Assembly: GCF_013410455.1 (NCBI RefSeq)
Contig: NZ_JACCFW010000001.1
Coordinates: 698,929 to 762,928, forward strand
Length of the DNA stretch: 64,000 nucleotides
DNA from: Allobranchiibius huperziae
GTDB taxonomy: Bacteria > Actinomycetota > Actinomycetes > Actinomycetales > Dermatophilaceae
Direction: 5' to 3'
Positions 31,009 to 39,434 of the stretch are shown here, piece after piece. Made by a program: the position numbers and the translations under genes. Position 1 is the first letter of the stretch, and every line of letters begins with the position of its first letter. The notes under the pieces were generated by a model. That model searched no databases. It was not told the DNA's origin and saw nothing but the letters and a program-made list of their open reading frames with translations.

Positions 31009-31776
31009 ATGCCTGGAAGGCTGCAGGACAAGGTCGCCGTCGTCACCGGAGGATGCTCCGGCATCGGGCTGGCCACCGTCCGCCGGTTCGCGGAGGAGGG
31101 CGCGTCCGTGATCATCGCCGACATCGACGAGCAGACCGGCGAGCGGGTCGCTGACGAGGTGCACGGGCGATTCGTGCGCACCGACGTGACCGATGCCGAG
31201 CAGGTCGAGGCGCTGTTCGCGACCGCCAAGTCGGCGTACGGCAGCGTCGATGTCGCGTTCAACAACGCCGGTATCTCACCACCCGACGACGACTCGATCC
31301 TCACCACCGGGATCGAGGCGTGGCAGCGCGTGCAGCACGTGAACCTGACCAGCGTCTACCTGTGCTGTAAGGCCGTGCTGCCGTACATGATCGAGCAGAA
31401 GCGCGGATCCATCATCAACACAGCGTCATTCGTCGCGATCATGGGAGCTGCCACCTCGCAGATCTCCTACACGGCGAGCAAGGGCGGGGTCCTCGCGATG
31501 TCGCGTGAGCTGGGGGTGCAGTTCGCACGCGACGGGGTGCGGGTCAACGCCCTGTGCCCCGGGCCGGTCAACACTCCGCTGCTCAAGGAGCTCTTCGCCG
31601 CCGATCCGGAGCGTGCCGCACGCCGGCTGGTGCACGTGCCGGTCGGCCGGTTCGGCGAACCGGAGGAGATCGCGAACGCCGTACTCTTCCTGGCCTCCGA
31701 CGAGTCCAGTTTCATCACCGCCACCGACTTCCTGGTCGACGGCGGCATCTCCGGCGCGTACGTCACGCCGCTGTGA
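31009..31776 (+). CDS. Short-chain dehydrogenase/reductase
   Basis: This 255-residue classical SDR has the cofactor motif TGGCSGIG, DVTD acidic turn, NNAG, the active-site Ser and YTASK, and C-terminal CPGPVNTPLL with DGGISGAY. AAAGAAGGG precedes the ATG. It is the fourth gene of the amine operon. Its step is not part of the E. coli Puu pathway; it may handle an alcohol/aldehyde or semialdehyde intermediate. Asp in IIADID after strand 2 suggests NAD(H) preference. Confidence 0.88.
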   Translation: MPGRLQDKVAVVTGGCSGIGLATVRRFAEEGASVIIADIDEQTGERVADEVHGRFVRTDVTDAEQVEALFATAKSAYGSVDVAFNNAGISPPDDDSILTTGIEAWQRVQHVNLTSVYLCCKAVLPYMIEQKRGSIINTASFVAIMGAATSQISYTASKGGVLAMSRELGVQFARDGVRVNALCPGPVNTPLLKELFAADPERAARRLVHVPVGRFGEPEEIANAVLFLASDESSFITATDFLVDGGISGAYVTPL

Positions 31777-32477
31777 GCAGGCCTGTCATCGGCATCACGC
31801 CGTACCTGGAACCCGTCGACCGGGACGTCTGGCGCGCCCAGCTGAGCGTGACGCTGCCGGCGACCTATGCCGAGAAGGTGATCGAGGCCGGCGGCATCCC
31901 GTTGGTGGTGCCACCGCTGCCCGACGCCGACGAGGAATGGGCCGCACGGGTGCTGGGACGGGTCGACGGTCTGATCCTCTCCGGCGGCGCCGACGTCGAG
32001 GCGGCCCGGTACGGCGCGCAGCCGCACCCCGCCGCTCAGGAGGCTCGGCCTGATCGCGACGTCAGCGAGCTGCTGCTGGCGCAGGTCGGGCGGGAACTCG
32101 ACGTGCCGACGCTCGGGATCTGCCGGGGGATGCAGGTGATGGCGGTGGCGGCCGGCGGCACACTCAATCAGCATCTGCCGGATGACGTGGGCCACGAGAG
32201 GCATTCGCCGTCACCGGGGGAGTGGTCCTCCCACCGGGTGCTGGTGGGGCAGGGCACTCCGCTCGCCGCGCTGCTCGGCGCCGAGGTGACGTGCCCGACG
32301 TACCACCATCAGGGCGTCGCGTCCTGTCCCGGGTACGACGTGGTGGCCCGCGCCGAGGACGGGGTGGTAGAGGCCATCCACGACCCGTCGGCACGGTGGC
32401 GGCTCGGGGTGCAGTGGCACCCCGAGCAGGGCGACGACCTGCGGCTCTTCGAAGCACTCGTCGCGGCCTGTTCCTGA
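31773..32477 (+). CDS. Gamma-glutamyl-gamma-aminobutyrate hydrolase family (peptidase C26)
   Basis: This 234-residue class I glutamine-amidotransferase-like hydrolase carries the nucleophile Cys in LGICRGMQVMAVAAGG, LSGGADVEAARYG, YHHQGVASC and the His-Glu dyad in VQWHPEQG. In PuuD-type proteins it releases glutamate and GABA (or the analogous product) from the gamma-glutamyl conjugate. GTG overlaps the SDR stop as GTGA; the longer frame runs into the SDR gene. It closes the operon; a weak hairpin follows. Confidence 0.88.
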   Translation: MSRPVIGITPYLEPVDRDVWRAQLSVTLPATYAEKVIEAGGIPLVVPPLPDADEEWAARVLGRVDGLILSGGADVEAARYGAQPHPAAQEARPDRDVSELLLAQVGRELDVPTLGICRGMQVMAVAAGGTLNQHLPDDVGHERHSPSPGEWSSHRVLVGQGTPLAALLGAEVTCPTYHHQGVASCPGYDVVARAEDGVVEAIHDPSARWRLGVQWHPEQGDDLRLFEALVAACS

Positions 32478-32480
32478 CAT

Positions 32481-32520
32481 GGGAGTACGTGCGCGCCCGA
32501 TCGAGCGCGTATCCACTCCC
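32481..32520. terminator. Weak bidirectional hairpin between the C26 hydrolase and dnaE2
   Basis: GGGAGT (32481-32486) pairs with ACTCCC (32515-32520), with a partly paired GCGCGC inner stem. It lies in the 50-base gap between convergent genes. Confidence 0.4.
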
Positions 32521-32527
32521 ACGATCG

Positions 32528-35500
32528 TCAGCGGAAGTCGCGGGAGGTCAGCTCCACGGCGATCGGCAGCTTCTCCAACCGGTCGGCGACCACGTTGACG
32601 ATGTTCTCCGGTGACCGTTCGAGCACGCCGCGGATGATCATGGCGGGTGCGGACCGGGCTATGACGCGGTAGCGGTGCCAGACGCCCCGGCTGCAGATGA
32701 TGTTGATCAGGCCTGTCTCGTCCTCGAGGTTGAGGAACGTGATGCCGCTCGCGGTCGCGGGCCGCTGCCGGTGGGTCACCACCCCGGCCACCTCGATGCG
32801 CCGACCGGACTCGACCGTGAGCAGGTCACTCGTGCGCAGGACGCCCCGCTCGCGCATCACCGTGCGGGCGTGCCGCATCGGGTGGTCCGCGGGGCTGATG
32901 CCGGTGGCCTGCAGATCGTGGATCAACAGCTCACCCAGGGTGAGCTCCGGCAGCAGCGGGGGCTGGTAGGGCACGTTGATGTCGAGCTGGCCCTGCTTGA
33001 TCGCCGTGGCATCGGCCGCCTGCCACAACGCGCCGCGGCGCGAGCCGGACAGGTCATCGAGCGCTCCGGACAGCGAAAGCGCCTCCATCTGCTCGGTGTC
33101 CAGCTCGGCACGCCTGGCGAGGTCGCTCAGGTCGGCGAATCTGCCGTCCCGTTCCCGGCACGCGACGATCCGCTCGGCGACCTCCTGGCCGAGCGCCGAG
33201 ACGTCGTCCAGGCCGAGGCGCACACTGTGCTGCCCGTCGCGGCGGTGCCGTTCGGTGTCCGGAGGTCGTGTCGCGTCGAACTCGCCGATCTCGTCCTGCT
33301 GGTAGTCCCGCAGGCAGGACTCCATGCCGCCGCCCATGCCGTGAGTGGCACCGTCCTCAGCCTCCAGGTCGGCATAGACGTTCGAACGATGGATGTCTGG
33401 TTGTAACACGATGACGCCATGTCTTCGGGCGTCACCGACCAAGGTCTGCGATGAGTAGAAACCCATCGGCTGGGCACGTAGCAACGACGCCAGGAACGCC
33501 GCGGGGTAGTGCAGTTTCAGCCACGAGCTCGCATAGACCAGCACCGCGAAGCTGAGCGAATGCGACTCCGCGAAGCCGAAGTTCGCGAATGCCTCGATCT
33601 TGTTGTAGATCTCGTCAGCCGTCTCCGGCGCGATCCCGTTGGCGGCCATCCCGTCGTACAACTTGGCCTTGAGCGTCTCGATCTTCTCGACACCCCGCTT
33701 GGATCCCATCGCGCGGCGCAGCAGGTCGGCGTCGGCGGTGCTGCAGTTGCCGACGGTGGTGGCCATCTGCATCAGCTGCTCCTGGAAGAGCGGGATGCCG
33801 AGCGTGCGCTCCAGGACGTCCTCCAGCAGGGGGTGCGGGTAGGTGACCGCCTCCTCGCCGGTACGACGCCGGATGTACGGGTGCACCGCACCGCCCTGGA
33901 TGGGACCCGGGCGGATCAGCCCGATCTCGACCGTGAGGTCGTAGAAGCAGCGCGGCTTCAGGCGGGGAAGGGTGCCGATCTGCGCGCGGCTCTCCACCTG
34001 GAAGACACCGATCGAGTCGGCCCGGCACAGCATGTCGTAGACACCGGGCTCGTTGCGGGGGATCGTCTCCATCCGCCACACCTGCCCGAAGTGGGTGCGC
34101 ACCAGGTCGAAGGTGTGCTGGACGGCTGCCAGCATCCCGAGGCCCAGCAGGTCGAACTTGACCAGCCCCATCCACGCGCAGTCGTCCTTGTCCCATTGCA
34201 GGACAGTGCGATCGGTCATCCGGGCCGGCTCGATGGGGCAGACGTTGCCGACCGGTTCGTCGGTCAGCACCATGCCGCCGGAGTGGATGCCCAGGTGCCG
34301 GGGGAAGGTGAGCACCTGGCTGGCCAGCTCCACGACGGCCGGAGCGATGTCGTGGTCGGCGCTGTCGATCTGCCCGCCCCACCGCTCGACCTGCTTGGAC
34401 CAGGCGTCCTGCTGGCCCTGACTGTGTCCGAGCGCCTTGGCCATGTCGCGCACGGCGTTCTTGGGGCGGTAGGTGATGACGTTGGCGACCTGGGCGGCGT
34501 TGCGGCGGCCGTACTTCGCGTAGACGTGCTGGATGACCTCCTCCCGGCGTCCGGCATCGAAGTCGACGTCGATGTCGGGCGCCTCCTCGCGCAGCTCGGA
34601 CAGGAACCGCTCGAAGGGCAGGCCGTAGAAGATCGGGTCGATGACCGTGATGCCGAGGGCGTAGCAGACGGCCGACGCGGCAGCGGATCCCCTTCCCTGA
34701 CAGAGGATCCCCTGCTCGTGCGCGAAGCTGACGATCTCGTGCACGATGAGGAAGTAGCCCGGGAAGTCCTTGGCCTCGATCACCCGCAGCTCGTGCTCGA
34801 GTCGCTCCCGGTGGGCCGGGGTCAGCTCCTTCCACGCCTGCGCGGCGCCCTGCCAGGTGAGTTCGCGCAGCCAGCTCATCGGCGTGTGCCCGTCGGGCAC
34901 CTCCTGGCGAGGCAGTCGCGGGCTGGCGGAGCGCAGCCGGAAACCCAGGTCGGCGGCGATGTCGGCGGTGCGCTCGACCGCGCCGGGGAACCGGGCGAAG
35001 CGTGCCCGCATCTCGGCGCCGCTGCGGATGTGCGCCTGGTCGCTGCTCGGCAGCCACCCGTCGAGATCCTCCAGACTGCGACGGGCCCGAACCGCGGACA
35101 ACGCACTCGCCAGCCGGAACCGGTCGGGAGCGGCATAGTGCACCGCGTTGGTCGCCACCGTGTCGACGCCGGCGCGGCGGGCGATCTCGGCCAGTCGGTC
35201 GATGCGCAGACTGTCTGCAGGGTCGCCGTGATCGGTGAGCTCGACGAGCACGTTGGCGGCACCGAAGAGGTCCTGCAACCGGCGTACCTCAGCGAGTGCC
35301 GCGTCGTCACCGGAGCGTTCCAGCGCCTGCCGGACCATCCCCTTGCGGCAGCCGGTGAGCACCGTCCAGTGACCGTCGGCGGTGCCGGCCAGCGACGCCA
35401 GGTCGTAGATCGGCCGTCCCTTCTCCGACCCGGGCGCCAGATGCCCGTCGGTGAGCGCCCCGGCCAGCCGGTGGTAGCCCTCCTGGCCGCGTGCCAGCAC

Positions 35501-35950
35501 CAGCAGGTGGCTGCCCTCGGGGTCGGGCATGCCGTTCTGAGGCGCGGTCAGGTCGAGCGACAGCTCGGCGCCGAAGACGGTGTCGATGTCGCCGAACGCC
35601 TCGGCCGCCTCGGCCATCCGCACCACGCCGTAGAGGCCGTCGTGATCGGTCAGCGCGATGCCACGCAGCCGTCGCCGGACCGCCTCGGTGACCAGTTCCT
35701 CCGGCGAAGAGGCGCCGTCCAGGAAGCTGTAGTGGGAGTGCGCGTGCAGCTCGGCGTAGGGCACCACCGGCCCGTCGTCGACGTCGTCGTCCGGTGGCAG
35801 CGTCGGTGCTTCGAACGCGGTGCGCTTGCGCGAGAACGCCGGTCCGTCACCGCCGTCGGCGGGGTACGCCGGTCGCTGGGCGGGCCTGGTGCCCTCCGAC
35901 AGCAGCCGCTCCAGGTCCGACCACGGGATCGGCGGGTTACTGAATCCCAC
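32528..35950 (-). CDS. dnaE2: Error-prone DNA polymerase III alpha subunit DnaE2
   Basis: This 1,140-residue C-family polymerase copies damaged DNA with low fidelity under SOS. It starts with a PHP domain (YAELHAHSHYSFLDGASSPEEL, ALTDHDGLYG). The palm has the catalytic PDIDVDFDAGRREEVIQHVY, and the C-terminal region holds helix-hairpin-helix and OB parts (IEVAGVVTHRQRP, LEDETGLINII). Length fits DnaE2 rather than replicative DnaE1. The start is GTG at 35950 with GAGGAG about 10 bases upstream. It is the third gene of an imuA'-imuB-dnaE2 operon 14 bases after imuB. C-family catalytic acids appear intact. Confidence 0.93.
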   Translation of the reverse strand: MGFSNPPIPWSDLERLLSEGTRPAQRPAYPADGGDGPAFSRKRTAFEAPTLPPDDDVDDGPVVPYAELHAHSHYSFLDGASSPEELVTEAVRRRLRGIALTDHDGLYGVVRMAEAAEAFGDIDTVFGAELSLDLTAPQNGMPDPEGSHLLVLARGQEGYHRLAGALTDGHLAPGSEKGRPIYDLASLAGTADGHWTVLTGCRKGMVRQALERSGDDAALAEVRRLQDLFGAANVLVELTDHGDPADSLRIDRLAEIARRAGVDTVATNAVHYAAPDRFRLASALSAVRARRSLEDLDGWLPSSDQAHIRSGAEMRARFARFPGAVERTADIAADLGFRLRSASPRLPRQEVPDGHTPMSWLRELTWQGAAQAWKELTPAHRERLEHELRVIEAKDFPGYFLIVHEIVSFAHEQGILCQGRGSAAASAVCYALGITVIDPIFYGLPFERFLSELREEAPDIDVDFDAGRREEVIQHVYAKYGRRNAAQVANVITYRPKNAVRDMAKALGHSQGQQDAWSKQVERWGGQIDSADHDIAPAVVELASQVLTFPRHLGIHSGGMVLTDEPVGNVCPIEPARMTDRTVLQWDKDDCAWMGLVKFDLLGLGMLAAVQHTFDLVRTHFGQVWRMETIPRNEPGVYDMLCRADSIGVFQVESRAQIGTLPRLKPRCFYDLTVEIGLIRPGPIQGGAVHPYIRRRTGEEAVTYPHPLLEDVLERTLGIPLFQEQLMQMATTVGNCSTADADLLRRAMGSKRGVEKIETLKAKLYDGMAANGIAPETADEIYNKIEAFANFGFAESHSLSFAVLVYASSWLKLHYPAAFLASLLRAQPMGFYSSQTLVGDARRHGVIVLQPDIHRSNVYADLEAEDGATHGMGGGMESCLRDYQQDEIGEFDATRPPDTERHRRDGQHSVRLGLDDVSALGQEVAERIVACRERDGRFADLSDLARRAELDTEQMEALSLSGALDDLSGSRRGALWQAADATAIKQGQLDINVPYQPPLLPELTLGELLIHDLQATGISPADHPMRHARTVMRERGVLRTSDLLTVESGRRIEVAGVVTHRQRPATASGITFLNLEDETGLINIICSRGVWHRYRVIARSAPAMIIRGVLERSPENIVNVVADRLEKLPIAVELTSRDFR

Positions 35951-35964
35951 GGTCGCGGGTCTCC

Positions 35965-37545
35965 TCAGTCATAGCGCGCCTCGGTCCACCAGTGTTCGCC
36001 GCCGGCCAGCAGCAGCCACGCTTCGTTGTGGTCGTCGATCATCTGGAATCTGTTGACGTTCAACGGGTTGCGCCACCATCTCTGCTGGATCGGCCACGGG
36101 CCGGCCCAGGCGGTGACCCGGCGCGCCGGGCCGTCGCCGAGGCGCAGGGTGGCCGGTGGCATCGACAGGCCGCCACGCCGGTCGACGCGTACGACGGCCC
36201 CCTCGGCATCGAGCACCACCGCGGGGCGGGCCTGCGCGAAGACCGTCGACGGCGCCGGGCCGGGCAGCGACCCCGGCCACGGCTGGTCGGTACGACGCTG
36301 CGCGGACGTCGGGATCGCCTCACCCCACGGCCGCAGCACCCGGCGTTCGTCGAGCAACCGGCCGCCGCCGACGCTGACCGACAGCACCGCGTCGTGACCG
36401 AGGCGCGCCTGTAGTTGGGTCACGGTGCGCACCACGTGCTCGTCCGGCCGGTCGCCCCACAGCCCCTCGGCGTGGTGGGAGGCGCTCTCCAGCGATTCCG
36501 GCGCCATCGTCACCAGGGTGACGGCGTCGTACCGCTCGCTGGTCTCGGCGGAGAACTCATCGAGCTGCCACCGCACCCGGTCCAGCAGCTCCGCCCCGGT
36601 GAACTGCCACGGGTGACGCCAGAGTCGCTCGTGCACCAGGCCGGCCTCGGTGTGCAGGGTGAGCCGGATCTGGTTGCAGACCAGGGCATGCTCCATCAGT
36701 GCGGTGATGAGCCGGTCGACGGCCGGGGTGCACTGCGCGACCAGCTGCTCGACGTCGCCCACCGGCGGATCGCAGACGACCCGCAGGTCGAGGTCGAGCG
36801 GCACCGATCGGGGTGAGATGGCCGGTGCGTCCTCACCGCAGGCCAGCTGGTGGGCGCGCAGACCGGTGGCCCCGAAGCGCGCGTGCACGTCACCTCGGGG
36901 AAGGGCGGCGAATTCTCCGAGATGGCGGATTCCCATGCGGCGCAGCATGTTCGGCATACGGGCGTCGTCCACCGCTGCGCTGAGCACGGTCACCGGCAGA
37001 CCGGCCAGGAAGGAGGTGGACCCGCCGGGCGGCACCTGCAGCCAGGGCACCTCGCCGGTGGTGGCGTAGGCGGACTGCTCGGCGGTGAAGAGCCCGTCGG
37101 CCACGGCAAGCCGTACGTCGTGGTCGAACTCCTCCTGCACGGCGGCGGCGAGCGCATCGGCCGCTGCCGCCTCGCTGCCGTAGAACCGGGCGATCCCGAC
37201 GGCACGCACCGCGGCCAGTCCCGGCCGGATCACCTGCACCAGGGGAGCGCGCTGCTCGATGACGCGCAGGACTGGCTCGAAGGCGCGCTGCTCGACCTCC
37301 GGGTCGTGGAGCAGGACCTGCAGATCCGGGCACCTGGCCTGGGCGTGCCGGATGCGCAGGCCCTCGGTGACGCCCTCGGCGGCGGCCGCCGCCGAACAGG
37401 CCAGCACGATCCCCTTGGCCACGACCGCCAACGGCGCGTCGGCCGGCGCGCCGGCCGCCTCCTGCGCGGCGATCAGCGACCAGCCCGGCCACCAGAGGGC
37501 CAGCACCCGCACCGGCGTCGAGGTCGCCGGGAGCATCCTGCTCAT
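35965..37545 (-). CDS. imuB: ImuB, inactive Y-family polymerase adaptor
   Basis: This 526-residue Y-family-like protein begins VRVLALWWPGWSLIAAQEAAG, where active DinB enzymes have a D-x-D metal site; the change marks ImuB, which is non-catalytic and bridges DnaE2 and the sliding clamp. Fingers/thumb-like sequence (IRHLGEFAALPRGDVHARFG) and a long C-terminal tail are present. ATG 37545 is chosen because it overlaps the imuA' stop as ATGA; the ATG three codons earlier is possible. The clamp-binding motif was not pinned down. Confidence 0.9.
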   Translation of the reverse strand: MSRMLPATSTPVRVLALWWPGWSLIAAQEAAGAPADAPLAVVAKGIVLACSAAAAAEGVTEGLRIRHAQARCPDLQVLLHDPEVEQRAFEPVLRVIEQRAPLVQVIRPGLAAVRAVGIARFYGSEAAAADALAAAVQEEFDHDVRLAVADGLFTAEQSAYATTGEVPWLQVPPGGSTSFLAGLPVTVLSAAVDDARMPNMLRRMGIRHLGEFAALPRGDVHARFGATGLRAHQLACGEDAPAISPRSVPLDLDLRVVCDPPVGDVEQLVAQCTPAVDRLITALMEHALVCNQIRLTLHTEAGLVHERLWRHPWQFTGAELLDRVRWQLDEFSAETSERYDAVTLVTMAPESLESASHHAEGLWGDRPDEHVVRTVTQLQARLGHDAVLSVSVGGGRLLDERRVLRPWGEAIPTSAQRRTDQPWPGSLPGPAPSTVFAQARPAVVLDAEGAVVRVDRRGGLSMPPATLRLGDGPARRVTAWAGPWPIQQRWWRNPLNVNRFQMIDDHNEAWLLLAGGEHWWTEARYD

Positions 37546-38234
37546 GCCGGCCATGCCTGTACTGCCTGTGCTGCCTGTACTGGCCAGCCGAGGTCGGCGG
37601 TGCGCTCCCGATGCCGCTCGGTGACGGTGATCCTCAGCCGCTGACGCATCAGCGCGCCGTACCCCTGGCCGAGGCCGTCCCAGCCGGTCGTCACGGCCTC
37701 GATGTGCGCGGCTGCCCGGGGCCAGGCGCCGGCCACGATCATCGTCGTACGCCGGATGCGCAGCCGGGCGTGCAACCGCTCGACCTCACCCGGCGTCACG
37801 TGCGGCGGGCGGGAGGTGAGGATCAGATCGGCGATCTCGGTCAGGGCGGCGACCACGCTCACCCAGTCCTGCGACGGGGGGTGCGGCACCAGGACCAGTC
37901 GGGTCAGGTCGGCGCCCCAGGCGGCCGCCGACTCGACCCCGAAGTGCGGCAGTCCTACTGCGGCACACCAGGATCCGGTCCTGGTCGGCTCGGCCAGCAG
38001 ACCCATGGCCACGGTGGTCGAGCCGGAGAGGGTGTAGACGCTGCCGAGCCGCAGCCCGGTGGGGAAGCTGTCGCGCAGGTCGGGATGCACCGGTACGCCG
38101 GGCAGAGCGAACACAGCTGAGCTCTGCCGGACCTGTCCCGCCTGCCTCTTCTGCCCGCCGGTCTCGCGACGCAGCAGGTCGTGCAGGTGGGCGACCGTCT
38201 CGTCACGTGAGGTCACCGGTGGGGGAGGCAGCAT
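37542..38234 (-). CDS. imuA: ImuA' (RecA-like mutasome component)
   Basis: This 230-residue RecA/SulA-like protein is needed with ImuB and DnaE2 for damage-induced mutagenesis. PTGLRLGSVYTLSGSTTVAMGLL replaces the normal P-loop region; later comes LVLVPHPPSQDWVSVVAAL and a variable C-terminal tail. ATG 38234 is selected: a TTGCGT-17-GATCAT promoter ends 6 bases before it, and any earlier GTG would fall inside the LexA box. The 3' end carries three near-repeats of CTGCCTGT/A encoding VQA-like triplets. Without that tail it would still match the family length. Confidence 0.85.
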   Translation of the reverse strand: MLPPPPVTSRDETVAHLHDLLRRETGGQKRQAGQVRQSSAVFALPGVPVHPDLRDSFPTGLRLGSVYTLSGSTTVAMGLLAEPTRTGSWCAAVGLPHFGVESAAAWGADLTRLVLVPHPPSQDWVSVVAALTEIADLILTSRPPHVTPGEVERLHARLRIRRTTMIVAGAWPRAAAHIEAVTTGWDGLGQGYGALMRQRLRITVTERHRERTADLGWPVQAAQAVQAWPA

Positions 38235-38240
38235 CCCTCC

Positions 38241-38269
38241 ATGATCGAACACGCGTTCGAAAGACGCAA
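38241..38269 (-). promoter_or_regulatory. SOS-regulated promoter of imuA'-imuB-dnaE2
   Basis: On the minus strand the -35 TTGCGT (38269-38264) and -10 GATCAT (38246-38241) are separated by 17 bases. The ATG follows 6 bases after the -10, so the mRNA should be leaderless. The LexA box fills most of the spacer and touches the -10. Confidence 0.6.
38245..38260. promoter_or_regulatory. LexA binding site (SOS box)
   Basis: TCGAACACGCGTTCGA fits the mycobacterial/actinobacterial consensus TCGAAC-N4-GTTCGA at every fixed position. LexA bound here would block the mutasome promoter until RecA-driven cleavage. Confidence 0.93.
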
Positions 38270-38283
38270 GTGCCCCGTCCGAC

Positions 38284-38295
38284 TAGCGTGACGCC
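38284..38295 (+). promoter_or_regulatory. -10 box of a leaderless promoter (RibD-like gene)
   Basis: TAGCGT at 38284-38289 is followed by 6 bases and ATG at 38296. It lies only 23 bases from the LexA box but on the other strand. Confidence 0.5.
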
Positions 38296-38844
38296 ATGCT
38301 GCTCTACTCCATCGGCGCCTCGATGGATGGTTTCATCGCCGACCGACAGGGCGCCTTCGACTGGTCGGCGCCGAGCGATGAGCTGTTCGCCTTCCACCTG
38401 GAGCGCGTGCGGGAACTCGGCGCCCACCTGTGCGGGCGCAAGCTCTACCAGACCATGCTGGTGTGGGAGACCGACCCGTCGCTGCGCGAGACCGAGCTCT
38501 ACGCGGCGTTCGCCGACGTGTGGAGCGCCCTGCCGAAGGTCGTCTTCAGCCGCACGCTCGAGCGCGTCCAGGGGAATGCCCGGCTCGCCGAGGGATCGGT
38601 CGCCGAGGAGATTGCAGCTCTCGCCGCCACCGGCCGGGACGTCGAGATCGGTGGTGCCGACCTGGCCGCCCAGGCGATCGAGCTCGACCTCGTCGATGAG
38701 TTCCGGATCTTCCGCTACCCGATCGTCGTCGGCGGAGGCACACCGTTGCTGCCACCGGTCACCACGGATCTGCGACTCGATCTGATCGAGACCAGGACGT
38801 TCGGGCCGGTGGTCTACGAGCGCTACGCGCGGGCCCGCGGCTGA
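38296..38844 (+). CDS. Dihydrofolate reductase / RibD C-terminal family protein
   Basis: This 182-residue protein has the family opening MLLYSIGASMDGFIADRQGAFDW, then GRKLYQTM, KVVFSRTLE, a DVEIGGADLAAQAI nucleotide-binding loop and PIVVGGGTPLLPP near the end. Members are NADPH-dependent reductases related to RibD and folate reductase, but most actinobacterial copies have no known substrate. It is divergent from imuA' and ends 5 bases before the convergent ferritin gene's stop. Confidence 0.85.
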   Translation: MLLYSIGASMDGFIADRQGAFDWSAPSDELFAFHLERVRELGAHLCGRKLYQTMLVWETDPSLRETELYAAFADVWSALPKVVFSRTLERVQGNARLAEGSVAEEIAALAATGRDVEIGGADLAAQAIELDLVDEFRIFRYPIVVGGGTPLLPPVTTDLRLDLIETRTFGPVVYERYARARG

Positions 38845-38849
38845 CGCGG

Positions 38850-39362
38850 TCAGGCTCCCGCGGACACGTTGCCGCGCCGCGACAGTTCCTCGTCCAGATG
38901 CAGCAGGCCCGGCCCGTCGTCGTCGATCCGCTTCAGACGGCCGATGATCGCGTCGACGGTCGATTCCTCCTCGATCTGCTCCGCCAGGAACCAGTCGAGC
39001 AGCGGCCGGGAGTCCAGATCGCCCTCGGACTCCGCGGTCCGGTAGAGCTCGCGGATGGAGGCGGAGACCTTCTGCTCGTGCTGCAGGGCGAGCTCGAAGC
39101 AGCGCAGCACTGAGGAGACGGGCTCGGCGTCCGGGCCGTCGATGGTCCCGATGACCGGGCGGTTGTCGCGGTCGCTCGCGTGGTCGATGAACTTGTTGGC
39201 GTGCACGATCTCCTCGTCCGCCTGATGGCGCAACCACGCGGAGACCCCCGGCAGATCCAGCTTGCCCATGTCGATCGCCAGCTGTCGGTAGACGATCGAC
39301 GCGCGCAGCTCCAGGGTGATCTGTGCGCTGAATGCCGTCTCGAGGGCGTCGCTCATCTTCAT
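38850..39362 (-). CDS. Ferritin-like iron storage protein
   Basis: This 170-residue four-helix ferritin has ferroxidase ligands in ITLELRASIVYRQLA, the E-x-x-H pair in ADEEIVHANKFIDH, and LAEQIEEESTVDAI. No haem-binding Met position typical of bacterioferritin is obvious, so a BfrB/Ftn type is likely; it would oxidise and store ferrous iron. ATG 39362 is favoured by TAAGGT ending 7 bases upstream; ATG 39356 is two codons later. It converges on the RibD-like gene. Confidence 0.88.
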   Translation of the reverse strand: MKMSDALETAFSAQITLELRASIVYRQLAIDMGKLDLPGVSAWLRHQADEEIVHANKFIDHASDRDNRPVIGTIDGPDAEPVSSVLRCFELALQHEQKVSASIRELYRTAESEGDLDSRPLLDWFLAEQIEEESTVDAIIGRLKRIDDDGPGLLHLDEELSRRGNVSAGA

Positions 39363-39375
39363 CTCATCGACCTTA
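39363..39375 (-). promoter_or_regulatory. -10 box of a leaderless promoter (ferritin)
   Basis: Minus-strand TAAGGT (39375-39370), 7 bases, then ATG at 39362. No iron-regulator site was recognised. Confidence 0.5.
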
Positions 39376-39434
39376 GGCACCCGACACACCCCTGACCAGG
39401 CAGCGGAGGCGGGCCGCGCAAGCCCCGGCGGCGT

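Noticed and set aside
37542-37580. CTGCCTGT triplet as a CRISPR-like or tandem repeat array
   Set aside because: Only three 9-base near-copies inside the imuA' 3' end; simple in-frame repeat encoding its variable tail.
38235-38252. Longer imuA' starting at GTG 38252
   Set aside because: That codon lies inside the LexA box and upstream of the predicted transcription start.
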